Source: Wohlfahrtiimonas sp.
GTDB lineage: Bacteria; Pseudomonadota; Gammaproteobacteria; Cardiobacteriales; Wohlfahrtiimonadaceae
Assembly (NCBI GenBank): GCA_030149965.1
Contig: JASLHB010000028.1
Coordinates: 1 to 47,140 of the forward strand
Direction: 5' to 3'
DNA length: 47,140 nucleotides
Shown here: positions 25,701 to 33,922 of the stretch, piece after piece
Layout of the letters: every line of letters starts with the position of its first letter
Position numbering within the stretch: position 1 is the stretch's first letter
The notes under the pieces: generated by a model
What the model saw: the letters and a program-made list of their open reading frames with translations, nothing else
What the model was told of the DNA's origin: nothing
The model's database searches: none
Made by a program: the position numbers and the translations under genes

Positions 25701-25797
25701 TAATACGTTAACGCCATCAGTTGGTGATGCGAACAGTCAAACACCTGAGTTCAAAACTTTCTTAGTGAATATTGAGAAAGTGGAAGGAGGCAAATAA
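22732..25797 (+). CDS. fdnG: Formate dehydrogenase catalytic subunit, selenocysteine-containing (FdnG/FdoG type)
   Basis: The frame reads through an in-frame TGA at 23317-23319 to give 1021 residues, close to E. coli FdnG (1015). The TGA is codon 196, the same position as Sec196 in FdnG, in the context NQARV-U-HGPTVASL. The N-terminus has a Tat signal (SRRQFFK, then a hydrophobic stretch to AHA). Cys residues for a 4Fe-4S cluster follow (CTYCSVGCGI and ALCPKG), and then the molybdopterin domains. The product oxidises formate in the periplasm using a Mo or W bis-MGD cofactor. The gene overlaps the iron-sulfur subunit by one base (TAATG). The fdn versus fdo type cannot be separated from sequence alone. 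Confidence 0.96.
23317..23319 (+). other. UGA selenocysteine codon of fdnG
   Basis: The TGA lies in frame between two halves that both match formate dehydrogenase, at codon 196 and followed by HGPT, the conserved active-site context. A bacterial SECIS hairpin sits 11 bases downstream. The cell must therefore carry selA, selB, selC and selD elsewhere. Confidence 0.95.
23331..23348 (+). promoter_or_regulatory. Bacterial SECIS hairpin
   Basis: GG-t-AGCA-agtct-TGCT-CC forms a 6-bp stem with one bulged T at 23333 and a 5-base AGTCT loop. It starts 11 bases after the UGA. The bulged U and the GU in the loop are the features SelB recognises in the E. coli fdhF and fdnG elements. Confidence 0.9.
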
Positions 25798-26750
25798 TGG
25801 CTTTACAATCATTAGATATTAAACGCCTTTCAGCGACCTCAACACCGCCACCGAAAGCGCGTAATCACGTTGCAGAAGTTACGAAAGTAATCGATGTAAC
25901 ATCTTGTATCGGCTGTAAAGCTTGTCAAGTTGCGTGTTCGGAATGGAATGACATTCGCGATAACGTTGGTACTTGTGATGGTACTTATAACAACCCACAT
26001 GATTTATCAGCAGAAAGCTGGACAGTTATGCGCTTTGCGGAAGCAGAGAACGTAGATAATAAGCCAGATGAAGAAGATAAATTAGAATGGTTGATTCGTA
26101 AAGATGGTTGTATGCACTGTGAAGATCCTGGCTGTTTAAAAGCTTGTCCTTCACCAGGCGCAATTGTTCAGTACGAAAATGGTATCGTTGATTTCCATGA
26201 AGAAAACTGTATCGGTTGTGGTTACTGTGTAACTGGTTGTCCGTTTAACATTCCTCGCATCAGTAAGCAAGATAACAAAGCGTACAAATGTACTTTATGT
26301 TCGGATCGTGTTGCAGTTGGTCAAGAACCAGCTTGTGTTAAAACATGTCCAACAGGTGCAATTCGCTTTGGTGAGCGTGAAGCAATGCTTCACTTTGCTG
26401 ATGATCGTGTGACTGAGTTAAAAGGTCGTGGTTTTGATAATGCTGGTGTTTATAACCCGCAAGGCGTTGGCGGCACACATGTTGTGTACGTTCTTCATCA
26501 TGCTGATAAACCACAGTTGTATTCAAACTTACCTAAAGATCCAAAGATCAGTGGTTTCACTGAACTATGGAAAGGCTTGTTAAAACCATTATCAACATTT
26601 GGTATTGCAGCTTCAGTATTATTTGGTTTCTTCCACTTCATCACTGTGGGTCCAAATGATGCAGATAGTAAGGATAAAGATAAGGAAATTATCGATCCTA
26701 AAAAACTAGCGAAAGAAGCGGAGCAAGTGGATAAGGAGCAAAACGTATGA
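25797..26750 (+). CDS. fdnH: Formate dehydrogenase iron-sulfur (beta) subunit
   Basis: The 317-residue protein carries four 4Fe-4S cysteine groups: CIGCKACQVACSEWN; CMHCEDPGCLKACPSPGA; CIGCGYCVTGCPF; and CTLCSDRVAVGQEPACVKTCP. A C-terminal membrane helix (about residues 262-283, GIAASVLFGFFHFITVG) anchors it. It carries electrons from the catalytic subunit to cytochrome b on the periplasmic side. It is slightly longer than the E. coli subunits (about 294-300) because of a charged tail. It overlaps both neighbours (1 and 4 bases), indicating a tightly coupled operon. Confidence 0.96.
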   Translation: MALQSLDIKRLSATSTPPPKARNHVAEVTKVIDVTSCIGCKACQVACSEWNDIRDNVGTCDGTYNNPHDLSAESWTVMRFAEAENVDNKPDEEDKLEWLIRKDGCMHCEDPGCLKACPSPGAIVQYENGIVDFHEENCIGCGYCVTGCPFNIPRISKQDNKAYKCTLCSDRVAVGQEPACVKTCPTGAIRFGEREAMLHFADDRVTELKGRGFDNAGVYNPQGVGGTHVVYVLHHADKPQLYSNLPKDPKISGFTELWKGLLKPLSTFGIAASVLFGFFHFITVGPNDADSKDKDKEIIDPKKLAKEAEQVDKEQNV

Positions 26751-27406
26751 AAAAAGAAAGTCGTTTAATTCAGCGTTATTCCGCTTCAGAGCGTTTGAAT
26801 CACTGGATCGTTGCGGTATGTTTTATCGTACTAGCGCTTTCTGGCTTATCGCTCTTTTATCCATCTTTCACATGGTTCGCGCAAGTATTCGGCACATTGA
26901 AAATGGCAAGAATTATCCATCCATTCGTGGGCATTATTATGTTCCTAGGATTTATGGTTCAGTTCTTCCGTTATGCTCCGCACAATATTCCTAATATGGA
27001 AGATTTGCGCTGGGCGCTTTCTGTGAAGAAAGTGATCATGGGCGAAGAAGTTGGAGATGTGGGTAAATACAATGCTGGTCAAAAAGGCATGTTCTGGGCA
27101 ATGACAGGTTGTTTATTCGTTATGCTCGTAACAGGCATTATGATGTGGCAGAGTCCATATTTCTTTGCGGATTACTTTTCGATTGAAGCGCGCCGTATTG
27201 CAATCTTATTGCATGCTTGGTCTGCGTTGATCTTGATCGCATGTATCATTGTTCACGTTTATGCGGCTATCTGGATTCGTGGCACAATTCGCGCGATGAC
27301 AGAAGGCGTGGTTTCAGAAAAATGGGCAGAATCTCACCATCCTGCTTGGTATCGTGAAATCATGAAAGATGAAGCGAAAGTGGAATCAAACAAGAAAAAA
27401 TCTTAA
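26747..27406 (+). CDS. fdnI: Formate dehydrogenase cytochrome b556 (gamma) subunit
   Basis: The 219-residue protein has four membrane helices and the family opening LIQRYSASERLNHWIVAVCF. Haem-ligand histidines lie in the ERLNHWIV, ARIIHPFVG, ILLHAWSAL and CIIVHVYAAIW segments. It passes electrons from the iron-sulfur subunit to the quinone pool. The start overlaps fdnH by ATGA. It is followed by a hairpin and then fdhE. Confidence 0.95.
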   Translation: MKKESRLIQRYSASERLNHWIVAVCFIVLALSGLSLFYPSFTWFAQVFGTLKMARIIHPFVGIIMFLGFMVQFFRYAPHNIPNMEDLRWALSVKKVIMGEEVGDVGKYNAGQKGMFWAMTGCLFVMLVTGIMMWQSPYFFADYFSIEARRIAILLHAWSALILIACIIVHVYAAIWIRGTIRAMTEGVVSEKWAESHHPAWYREIMKDEAKVESNKKKS

Positions 27407-27427
27407 TGTTCAAATTGTGAAATAAAA

Positions 27428-27458
27428 ATAGGCGCAAGAAATTGCGCTTATTCTTTTT
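27428..27458 (+). terminator. Hairpin between fdnI and fdhE
   Basis: TAGGCGCAA-gaaa-TTGCGCTTA gives a GAAA-capped stem followed by TTCTTTTT. It resembles a terminator placed inside the operon, so fdhE may be expressed at a lower level by read-through. Confidence 0.6.
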
Positions 27459-27470
27459 ATAGGGAATCAC

Positions 27471-28346
27471 ATGAGTCAGTTTACACCGGAAAATAACGTA
27501 TTAGTTGGAACGATTCCAGACATCAAACCAATCATTTTGCCTGAAGGAAATCCATTCACGACGCGCATTATGCAGTTTGAAAAAATGCAGATTACAGCAG
27601 TCGAGGATTTACATTCAACAATCGATTTTTGGATTCATTTATCAGAAGCTGCGAAAGTTGTTTTTAAAGAAAGCGACATTGCTGCGCCAACTTTGAATGA
27701 TGAAGCACCTTTCTTTAACGATGATGCGTTGATGGCATATTTCCCATCTGTTCTCAAAGCTTTATTAGCAGAATTAAGTCACAAATCATTAACGAAAGAA
27801 GTGAAAAATGTATTAGAAACATTGCAAGCTTCTGAAGATGATTTATTACTTGGTTATGCAAAAGCATTATTGGGTTATTCAGATGAAGAAGTGGCGAAGG
27901 AATTCCAAGTATTCGCATTATTGGCGTTGAAAATCGTCTATGTAAAAAGTGCCACATTAACAACATTACTGAAGATGGAAGTAGAACAAGGCTTCCATAA
28001 TTGCCCAATGTGCGGTGATGCAGCGATCGCTAGCGTGATTGATCCTATGGATAATGGTTTGCGTTATTTAGTATGCAATACATGCGAAACTAAATGGCAC
28101 AAAGTACGCTCAACTTGCCATGATTGCCCAAATACAGGCGAAATGGAATTGTTATCGATTGAAGGTCAAGAATCAGCAATGAAAGCTGAAAGCTGCCCAG
28201 AATGTCATACATATATTAAACATCTAGATCGCACAAAAAATCCTATGTTGGATTTATTTGTAGAAGATTTAGCAACATTATCTTTGGATTTCACATTGGC
28301 TGAAGATAATCAGCAACGTAAATCATTCAATCTTTATTTGAGATAA
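27471..28346 (+). CDS. fdhE: Formate dehydrogenase accessory protein FdhE
   Basis: The 291-residue cytosolic protein has the FdhE rubredoxin-like cysteine pairs CPMCG, CNTC, CHDC and CPEC in its C-terminal half (about residues 175-250). FdhE is needed for maturation of the Tat-exported formate dehydrogenases and interacts with the catalytic subunit. In E. coli it also follows fdoGHI. The companion sulfurtransferase gene fdhD is not in the window. Confidence 0.95.
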   Translation: MSQFTPENNVLVGTIPDIKPIILPEGNPFTTRIMQFEKMQITAVEDLHSTIDFWIHLSEAAKVVFKESDIAAPTLNDEAPFFNDDALMAYFPSVLKALLAELSHKSLTKEVKNVLETLQASEDDLLLGYAKALLGYSDEEVAKEFQVFALLALKIVYVKSATLTTLLKMEVEQGFHNCPMCGDAAIASVIDPMDNGLRYLVCNTCETKWHKVRSTCHDCPNTGEMELLSIEGQESAMKAESCPECHTYIKHLDRTKNPMLDLFVEDLATLSLDFTLAEDNQQRKSFNLYLR

Positions 28347-28363
28347 TGTATTGTAGTTAGATC

Positions 28364-28388
28364 AAACGCTCCTCGGGGCGTTTTTTAT
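28364..28388 (+). terminator. Terminator after fdhE
   Basis: AAACGCTC-ctcg-GGGCGTTT followed by a T-run ends the formate dehydrogenase operon. Confidence 0.85.
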
Positions 28389-28675
28389 TACCTAACTATT
28401 AGCTTTTAAATATTTTTTGATCTTAAAAGATATAAATAATCATTAAATAAAAGATTCATTGATCTAGGTTAAAAATAAAATACCAAAACTGCGCTTAAAG
28501 GCAGAAGAACAGTATGCTATGGCTTTCATGAGATATTTTTCTTAACATCCATTTCTTTATACTGTGCATGATGCTATTTTATAGCCGGATGTAAAGCCGT
28601 CATAACGATATGAATTAAATAATTTAGAAAAATAGGGATCATAGATCCAACTCGGTCATTCAATGGAGATAAAAA
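28389..28675 (+). promoter_or_regulatory. Upstream region of the DcuC-type gene
   Basis: About 290 AT-rich non-coding bases. They hold an FNR-like site at 28459-28472 (listed separately), a second TTGAT half near 28417, and an ATGGAGAT ribosome site just before ATG 28676. No open reading frame is convincing here. Confidence 0.5.
28459..28472. promoter_or_regulatory. FNR-like binding site
   Basis: TTGAT-ctag-GTTAA matches the FNR consensus TTGAT-N4-ATCAA with one perfect half and two mismatches in the other. E. coli dcuC is FNR-activated, and the location upstream of this dcuC-type gene supports anaerobic induction. It is some 200 bases from the start codon, so the promoter position needs mapping. 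Confidence 0.45.
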
Positions 28676-30085
28676 ATGTTAGGCCTTCCCATGTATGTAA
28701 TTGATCTTTTGATCGGAACCATCGTTGCCATTATTGTGGGGCGATATATCATTAAAGGTTATTCAGCAACTGGTGTATTGATGCTTGGTGGCTTTGTGCT
28801 ATTGATCATTAGTCTGTTTTTAGGCAGGGATATTGTGCCTGAGCAATCAACGGGCATAGAAGTGCTGGATATTTTTGAATTCACTAAAAATTTATTATCA
28901 AGCAGAGCCGCAGACCTTGGCATGATGATTATGATTCTATGTGGCTTTGCAGCGTATATGAATCATATTGGCGCGAATGATGTGGTTGTGAAATTAATTT
29001 CTAAACCATTAGCGCATATTAAATCACCTTATATTTTGATGATTGCAGGTTATTTTATTGCATGTTTGATGTCATTTGCGGTTTCTTCTGCAACGGGATT
29101 GGGCGTTTTATTGATGGGAACATTATTTCCATTGATGGTCAATGTCGGGATTAGTCGCGGTGCAGCTACTGCGATTTGTGCATCACCGGCGGCATTAATC
29201 TTATCACCAACATCAGGAGATGTGATTTTAGCTGCTGAGAAATCAGGAATGGGCGGTGATTTATTGATTAATTTCGCATTTTATAAAACATTGCCTGTAT
29301 CAGTCATTGCAATCATTGCTATTGCAATTACACATTTCTTTTGGCAACGATATTTAGATCGAAAAGAAAATAGTGTTTGTGAGCGCTTGGATGTGAGTGA
29401 AATTAAAACAACTGCGCCATCAGGTTATGCGATTTTGCCATTCATGCCAATTTTAGGTGTGTTGCTTTTTTCAGGTAAATGGACATTGCCATTCAGTGAT
29501 CAATTGATTCCAAATTTAAATATTATTACGATTTTAATCATCTGTTTATTTGTCACATCGATTATTGAGTTTATTCGTTCATTCGATGCTCAGAAGGTAT
29601 TTGATGGTTTAAATTGTGCTTATCGAAGTATGGGCGATGCATTTGTATCCGTTGTGATGCTTTTAGTGGCAGCTGGTGTATTTGCAGAAGGCTTAAAAGT
29701 TGTAGGCTTTACTTCAGGCTTAATCGAAATGGCAGAATCTGCAGGTGGTGGCGCGATCATCATGATGATTGTATTGGTTCTAGTCACAATGTTAGCAGCG
29801 ATCGCAACAGGATCAGGTAATGCACCATTTTATGCATTTGTTGAGTTCATTCCTAAGGTAGCATCAGAAATGGGGATTAATCCTGCATATTTGGTGATCC
29901 CGATGCTACAAGCATCTAATATAGGACGCACAATGTCACCAGTATCTGGCGTTGTGGTTGCCACAGCTGGTATGGCAAATATATCACCATTTGAGATTGT
30001 GAAAAGAACAGTTGTACCAATGATTGTTGGTATGTTGACAGTGATTATTGCAACTGCAATTTTAGTGCCAACAGCGCCATTATAG
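28676..30085 (+). CDS. dcuC: Anaerobic C4-dicarboxylate transporter, DcuC family
   Basis: The 469-residue inner-membrane protein has about 12 hydrophobic helices and the DcuC pattern: SRAADLGMMIMILCGFAAYMNHIGAND, the SPTSGDVILAAEKSG segment, and a C-terminal SNIGRTMSPVSGVVVATAGMA motif. DcuC carriers exchange or export succinate and other C4-dicarboxylates during anaerobic growth. Length agrees with E. coli DcuC (461). Placed next to formate dehydrogenase and preceded by an FNR-like site, it fits formate-to-fumarate respiration, though no fumarate reductase is in the window. Confidence 0.9.
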   Translation: MLGLPMYVIDLLIGTIVAIIVGRYIIKGYSATGVLMLGGFVLLIISLFLGRDIVPEQSTGIEVLDIFEFTKNLLSSRAADLGMMIMILCGFAAYMNHIGANDVVVKLISKPLAHIKSPYILMIAGYFIACLMSFAVSSATGLGVLLMGTLFPLMVNVGISRGAATAICASPAALILSPTSGDVILAAEKSGMGGDLLINFAFYKTLPVSVIAIIAIAITHFFWQRYLDRKENSVCERLDVSEIKTTAPSGYAILPFMPILGVLLFSGKWTLPFSDQLIPNLNIITILIICLFVTSIIEFIRSFDAQKVFDGLNCAYRSMGDAFVSVVMLLVAAGVFAEGLKVVGFTSGLIEMAESAGGGAIIMMIVLVLVTMLAAIATGSGNAPFYAFVEFIPKVASEMGINPAYLVIPMLQASNIGRTMSPVSGVVVATAGMANISPFEIVKRTVVPMIVGMLTVIIATAILVPTAPL

Positions 30086-30101
30086 TTGTAGTTTATAGAA
30101 G

Positions 30102-30130
30102 AAAAGCCAGCGGTTAGCTGGCTTTTTTAT
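30102..30130. terminator. Bidirectional terminator between dcuC and the TonB receptor gene
   Basis: AAAAGCCAGC-ggtta-GCTGGCTTTT has flanks suited to both strands and lies between convergent genes. Confidence 0.88.
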
Positions 30131-30152
30131 TGCTTAAATAATTTTATATGGA

Positions 30153-32315
30153 TTAATAAAAATCAATTCTCATGTTTGCATAGAATGAACGACCTGGTGA
30201 AGCATAATCATTATTGAATGAAGCATAGTTTTTATTGAATATATTTTCTACGCCAGCATTAAATGTTACACCTTTCCATTGCGGCGGTGTTACGCTTACT
30301 TTTAAATCAAAGATTTGATACGCTTTGTTTTTTTCAGTGCCTTCCATATTTGCATAGCTGCTGCTTCTGCCAGTCATAGATGGTGTGATTGCTAACCAGT
30401 CGATAGGTTTGATGGATGCATAGAGATAACCAAAATGTTTTGGCATATCTTTGATCTTAATTTCTTTATGATCCTTATTTTTAACATCCAAATAAGTATA
30501 GCCTGCACCTAACTGTAAGTATTGGTTCACTTCATAATCTATGCCTAACTCAATGCCTTTACGTTCAACTTTGCCAGGTAAATTGATAGATTGGCGAATT
30601 GCATAACCAGGAAAATTATTGTAATCAAAATCACCACGATCAATTGCATCTTTAGATTGGCTATAGAATAATGCTGCATCTAATGTTAATCCATTAATTG
30701 GTGTACCGTTATAACCCAATTCGATATTCAATGCACTTTCAGGTTTTAAGCCAGGATTTTGCAAAGTAATGCTTGGTACAAATTCACCAGATTTACAACC
30801 AGATTGCCCTTTAGGGCATTTTTTTTCTGATCCGCCTGAATAGTTTGAATAAGATTCTTTAAAGCTAGGAAAGCGAGTTTTCTTGCCTATTGCGAAACGG
30901 AAAGTATCCAAATCAGTTGGCTTATAGAATAATGCTGTTTGGAAATCTGTAGAATTATAAGATGGTGCTAACATTGAATTTGCTGCAGGATATGCATTGA
31001 TTAAGCTCTGTGTATTTTTACCAATATCATTCACAGAAGCAGTGCGTTTAGTATAAACAATACCTACTTGCGCTTCCCATTGTTCGTTGAATGTAATGGT
31101 ATCTTCTAAAGCAATAGAATAGAATTTTTGTGTTGCTTTAGAGTCCGAATTCGGCATAACTTGCGATGAATTTGGGAAAGTATCAAATGATTTATGGGTT
31201 TCATCTTTATAGCTCAGCATCATTTTAACTAAATGATTACTGATAACAGTTGTGCCAACTTCTACAGAGGCACCAAATGCTTTGTCATCATAATGGCTGC
31301 CTTTAGGATCACCACGCCAGCCCGTTAATGTATTTTTGTAAGTATCATAGTAAAAACGGGGTTTGATATAAACTTTGTCGTCCATTAACCATGTAGTTGA
31401 TACATACGAAATAGTTTCTCTATCCCATTTCGGCCAGTTCCATGTTGTTGGAATAAAACCATTTTGACCTTTATGGCCAGGATATTTCTTAGCTTCTTGT
31501 TTTGAATAGCTCAATACATATTCATCAGTTGCATTTGGCGTCCAGCCTAATTTAATATTAGCGCGGCGATCTTTAGTTCTATAAAGATATTTGTCAGAAT
31601 TAACTTCTTGACCTTCAGCATCAATGCCTTCATATTTTTCTGCAAGTTTTGTGTATTTGCGTGTGCGATCAGAGAATCCTGCTTGTAAATACCAGTTTTC
31701 TTGTAATGTACCGACATTGATACTGGTTTCTTGTGTATTGCCAGTGCTTGTGCCAATAATCCCTGAGAAATCAAGTTTTGAGCGAGGTTTGGTAGTCACA
31801 ATATTGATTGCGCCGCCCATTGTATTGTGGCCATACATTACTGAACTATAACCTTTGGCTACTTGGATCGAAGCGATGTCAGAAGTTGAAAATCTTCCCA
31901 TATCTGTATCGCCATCGTATGGAATGTAAACAGGAATGCCATCCATAAAGATTGGCACATGGCGAATGCCATAACCTCTAATTGAAACTTTTGATTCAAA
32001 TCGGCCAGAGTTGCCAGAAGCTATCGGTGAATCATAAAATACGCCAGGTGTATATTGTAGAGCTTCACCCACATCTTTAGCTTCTAATAGGTCAATAGTT
32101 TCTTTGCTGATGTAAGATTCAAATAGCTCAGATGTTTGTGGCATAGCAGCAGATACAACAACAGTACCTAATGTGAATACATTGCTGTTTTTTGTTGATG
32201 ATTCAGCGACTACTTCATCTTGTTGCGCCATTTGATCAGCATAAACAACAGAAGAGCAGAGTAATAACGCAGCGGCGATTTTACTCATTTTAAATAAAGG
32301 TGATTGTTTAATCAT
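30153..32315 (-). CDS. TonB-dependent outer-membrane receptor
   Basis: From ATG 32315 the protein is 720 residues. It has a signal peptide (about 1-26, ending VYA), a TonB-box-like TLGTVVVSA, and a plug domain (SIRGYGIRHVPIFMDGIPVY, then VAKGYSSVMYGHNTMGGAINIVT). A 22-strand-type barrel follows, ending in the aromatic YANMRIDFY. A loop holds two cysteines (KKCPKGQSGCKSGE). An upstream TTG at 32333 would add six residues but directly abuts the preceding stop, so ATG was preferred. It is the last gene of a binding protein-permease-ATPase-methyltransferase-receptor operon under a ModE-like operator. The ligand is inferred to be molybdate/tungstate or a chelate; iron-siderophore is the default alternative. 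Confidence 0.92.
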   Translation of the reverse strand: MIKQSPLFKMSKIAAALLLCSSVVYADQMAQQDEVVAESSTKNSNVFTLGTVVVSAAMPQTSELFESYISKETIDLLEAKDVGEALQYTPGVFYDSPIASGNSGRFESKVSIRGYGIRHVPIFMDGIPVYIPYDGDTDMGRFSTSDIASIQVAKGYSSVMYGHNTMGGAINIVTTKPRSKLDFSGIIGTSTGNTQETSINVGTLQENWYLQAGFSDRTRKYTKLAEKYEGIDAEGQEVNSDKYLYRTKDRRANIKLGWTPNATDEYVLSYSKQEAKKYPGHKGQNGFIPTTWNWPKWDRETISYVSTTWLMDDKVYIKPRFYYDTYKNTLTGWRGDPKGSHYDDKAFGASVEVGTTVISNHLVKMMLSYKDETHKSFDTFPNSSQVMPNSDSKATQKFYSIALEDTITFNEQWEAQVGIVYTKRTASVNDIGKNTQSLINAYPAANSMLAPSYNSTDFQTALFYKPTDLDTFRFAIGKKTRFPSFKESYSNYSGGSEKKCPKGQSGCKSGEFVPSITLQNPGLKPESALNIELGYNGTPINGLTLDAALFYSQSKDAIDRGDFDYNNFPGYAIRQSINLPGKVERKGIELGIDYEVNQYLQLGAGYTYLDVKNKDHKEIKIKDMPKHFGYLYASIKPIDWLAITPSMTGRSSSYANMEGTEKNKAYQIFDLKVSVTPPQWKGVTFNAGVENIFNKNYASFNNDYASPGRSFYANMRIDFY

Positions 32316-32333
32316 CGTGGTGATAGTTCCCAA

Positions 32334-33152
32334 TTAATGAGTTTTCCAGTTAATAAATGCCCAAGCGCGTTGCATCGGTTGAGCTGAATAGAGTTTTTCT
32401 TGATTTTTTTGGTAATAATATTTGAGGCGATCAACTTCCTCTTCATTCAATGTGCCAATCGACCATTGCACAGCTTCAATGAAACTAGGTTCATCGAGCG
32501 TTAAGATTTTATTAGAGCAATTATTGGTTTCGATGAAATCAACAGAAACGCGATAGCCTTGCTGATAAAGCAGGTTCATTGCATAAATATAAGTGGGGAA
32601 GCCAATGTCATCACGGCCAATGGATTTTAAAATATCGCGGCTGATGAAATCCTTTTCCACTGTCATTGTCATATAAACGGCTTTTTTTGCTTTGGCATTG
32701 AGCTTTGCTAAAGCATCTTCAATGTCATTCACCATGGAAGAGCGAGAAGATACGCAAATGTCGCATTCAGGTACATCATCCCAATTGTCATCCCAAGATT
32801 TGAGAATGCATTCATAGTTATCAATATTCATTTCAGCGGCACGTTCTTGAACAACTTCCAGCATTTTTGGGCTGTAATCTAATTCATAAACTTTTTCTAA
32901 GCCGGAAGCCAATGCTAAGCCAATCGTTCCGCCGCCGCAGCCAACATCCAATAATGTTGCTGCATCTGTTAAATCCATGCGTGATGTGAAATCTTGAATA
33001 TAAGAAGCACCGGCACAACCGCCGCCAGATTTCATATTGTGGGCTTTTTTATCCCAATCTGATGATTGCTTGGGTTGACGAATAGCTTGATTCGCATGAT
33101 GGCGATAAAGTTCGCCAAAATTAACATCAAAAATAGTTTTTGAATCAGACAT
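32334..33152 (-). CDS. Class I SAM-dependent methyltransferase within the metal-uptake operon
   Basis: The 272-residue protein has the SAM-binding motif LLDVGCGGGTIGLALA (about residues 71-86) preceded by an unusual GGGCAGASYIQDF segment. Acidic post-I residues lie in YELDYSPKML. The C-terminal part has two or three Cys residues. It is cytosolic, with no signal peptide. It is placed between the ABC ATPase gene (8 bases) and the receptor gene (18 bases) in a metal-uptake operon, so it may modify the imported ligand or build a chelator. The substrate cannot be predicted from sequence. Confidence 0.85.
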   Translation of the reverse strand: MSDSKTIFDVNFGELYRHHANQAIRQPKQSSDWDKKAHNMKSGGGCAGASYIQDFTSRMDLTDAATLLDVGCGGGTIGLALASGLEKVYELDYSPKMLEVVQERAAEMNIDNYECILKSWDDNWDDVPECDICVSSRSSMVNDIEDALAKLNAKAKKAVYMTMTVEKDFISRDILKSIGRDDIGFPTYIYAMNLLYQQGYRVSVDFIETNNCSNKILTLDEPSFIEAVQWSIGTLNEEEVDRLKYYYQKNQEKLYSAQPMQRAWAFINWKTH

Positions 33153-33160
33153 GAATGCTC

Positions 33161-33922
33161 CTACGAGTTAGATGCAAAATGTAAATTTTTAGAGATCACA
33201 GATTTATCCAATGAATAAATCGTGGCAAGATTGTCCGCGGTTAAACAAGATTGAGGATCGCCATCTGCAATGACTTTGCCTTTTTGAAAGAGAATGATTC
33301 GATCAGCGATGCGCATTGCATGTTCGGGTTGGTGCGTTGTCATTAATATGGATAAACCTTGCTGTTTCAGTTGTTCTATTTGTTCAAGCACGCGAATTTG
33401 ATTACCAAAATCCAAGCTTGCAGTGGGTTCATCCATGATGAGAAATGATGGTTCTTGTGCCAATGCACGCGCGATCAACACTAATTGACGTTCACCGCCG
33501 CTGAGTTGCGTATAAGGTTGCTGTGCTAAATGGGAAATGCCCAAGCGTTCGATACAGAATTGAGCAATGTCTTTATCTTTTTGTTTTGGAGAGCTGCACC
33601 AGCTTAAATGAGCTGTTCTGCCCATCAATACAACTTCTGCGGCTGTGAATGGAAATACATGATTGTGTGCTTGTGGCACATAACCTAGAAACTGCGCTAA
33701 AAGATTGCGTTGCCATTGTTTCTGATCTTTATTCTGAATCAATAACTCGCCTGATAATTTAGGTAAAACGCCGAGAATTGTTTTCAGTAATGTAGTTTTA
33801 CCGCAGCCATTTGCGCCCAATAAACACACAACTTCATTGCCATTGAAAGATAAATTGAGATCCTTCGCGATGATGTGCTTAGAATATCCAATGGATAAAT
33901 TACGTAATTGTATTAAACTCAT
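33161..33922 (-). CDS. ABC importer ATPase, FecE/BtuD type
   Basis: The 253-residue nucleotide-binding subunit has Walker A LLGANGCGKTTLLKT (about 34-48), the Q-loop near YVPQAHNHVFPF, signature LSGGERQLVLIARAL, Walker B FLIMDEPTASLDFGN, and the H-loop LMTTHQPEHA. This set is typical of type II importers for siderophores, haem, cobalamin and, in the MolBCA system of Haemophilus, molybdate/tungstate. It overlaps the permease gene by ATGA. Confidence 0.94.
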   Translation of the reverse strand: MSLIQLRNLSIGYSKHIIAKDLNLSFNGNEVVCLLGANGCGKTTLLKTILGVLPKLSGELLIQNKDQKQWQRNLLAQFLGYVPQAHNHVFPFTAAEVVLMGRTAHLSWCSSPKQKDKDIAQFCIERLGISHLAQQPYTQLSGGERQLVLIARALAQEPSFLIMDEPTASLDFGNQIRVLEQIEQLKQQGLSILMTTHQPEHAMRIADRIILFQKGKVIADGDPQSCLTADNLATIYSLDKSVISKNLHFASNS

